This document shows, piece by piece, positions 63,982 to 64,000 of a stretch of DNA of 64,000 bases. The translations under genes and the position numbers were made by a program. Where the stretch lies: contig CAYFMQ010000002.1 of NCBI GenBank assembly GCA_964344255.1, forward strand, positions 1 through 64,000, in the 5' to 3' direction. The number at the start of each line of letters is the position of its first letter. Within the stretch, counting starts at the first letter, position 1. This stretch comes from JAJFIE01 sp964344255. Lineage in GTDB: Bacteria > Pseudomonadota > Alphaproteobacteria > Rhodospirillales > Casp-alpha2. The notes below the pieces were generated by a model. The model had not been told where the DNA came from. It saw only the letters and a program-made list of their open reading frames with translations, and made no database searches.

Positions 63982-64000
63982 GATCCGTTTCCTTTCTTTA

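Overview
The window is chromosomal DNA of an alphaproteobacterium, probably marine and Rhodospirillales-like. The evidence is the housekeeping order carB-carA / yqeY / dnaG-rpoD-tRNA, a choline-sulfatase and a DMSP-lyase-type cupin. A run of 10 Ns inside carB (5892-5901) shows that this is a scaffold. The two sides of the gap both encode the same stretch of CarB with about one third of the bases different, so 1-5891 and 5902-64000 may not come from the same strain.

Layout. (1) 1-15 kb, GC-rich: the end of betC, an XRE-type regulator behind an AT-rich region full of inverted repeats, greA, carB, carA, yqeY, a two-gene exported or wall-associated unit, the DMSP-lyase-like cupin, dnaG, rpoD and a CAT-anticodon tRNA. 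(2) 15.1-38.3 kb, clearly AT-richer: a sensory island starting directly after the tRNA. It holds eight histidine kinases, two periplasmic-binding-protein genes each next to a membrane kinase, a receiver/pseudo-receiver protein, a receiver-(degenerate GGDEF)-EAL protein, a PAS protein with a CxxC pair, one NarL/LuxR-type response regulator and a 385-residue protein I do not recognise. Five transcription units, all on the minus strand, carry the same bipartite upstream element with NarL-like half-sites. (3) 38.5-43.4 kb: a fused HyuA-HyuB hydantoinase/oxoprolinase and an AraC-type regulator. (4) 43.4-50.3 kb, minus strand: a Pot-type ABC transporter followed by an SDR dehydrogenase, an isochorismatase-fold hydrolase and an APH-fold kinase. 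(5) 50.6-54.5 kb: a TIM-barrel protein, an FGGY kinase and two DeoR-family repressors. (6) 54.6-59.9 kb: a bacterial microcompartment (BMC) operon with a class III PLP enzyme, a PduP/EutE-type acylating aldehyde dehydrogenase, two BMC-T proteins, a BMC-P, a BMC-H and a small protein with an encapsulation-peptide-like N-terminus. (7) 60-64 kb, minus strand: a LapB-like type I secretion ABC transporter and a membrane fusion protein with an N-terminal cyclic-nucleotide-binding domain.

How the parts may work together (inference). In the BMC region, import of a cationic amine or amino alcohol, phosphorylation by the APH kinase, elimination by the class III enzyme to an aldehyde, and oxidation to acyl-CoA inside the shell would resemble the aminopropanol (RMM) compartments of mycobacteria. 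The FGGY kinase and TIM barrel do not fit that scheme and suggest either a second substrate or a different chemistry. A near-perfect 17-bp palindrome between the DeoR gene and the BMC operon, with a half-conserved copy before the TIM-barrel gene, suggests one shared repressor. In the sensory island, many kinases and one DNA-binding response regulator suggest a many-to-one network that regulates its own sensor genes.
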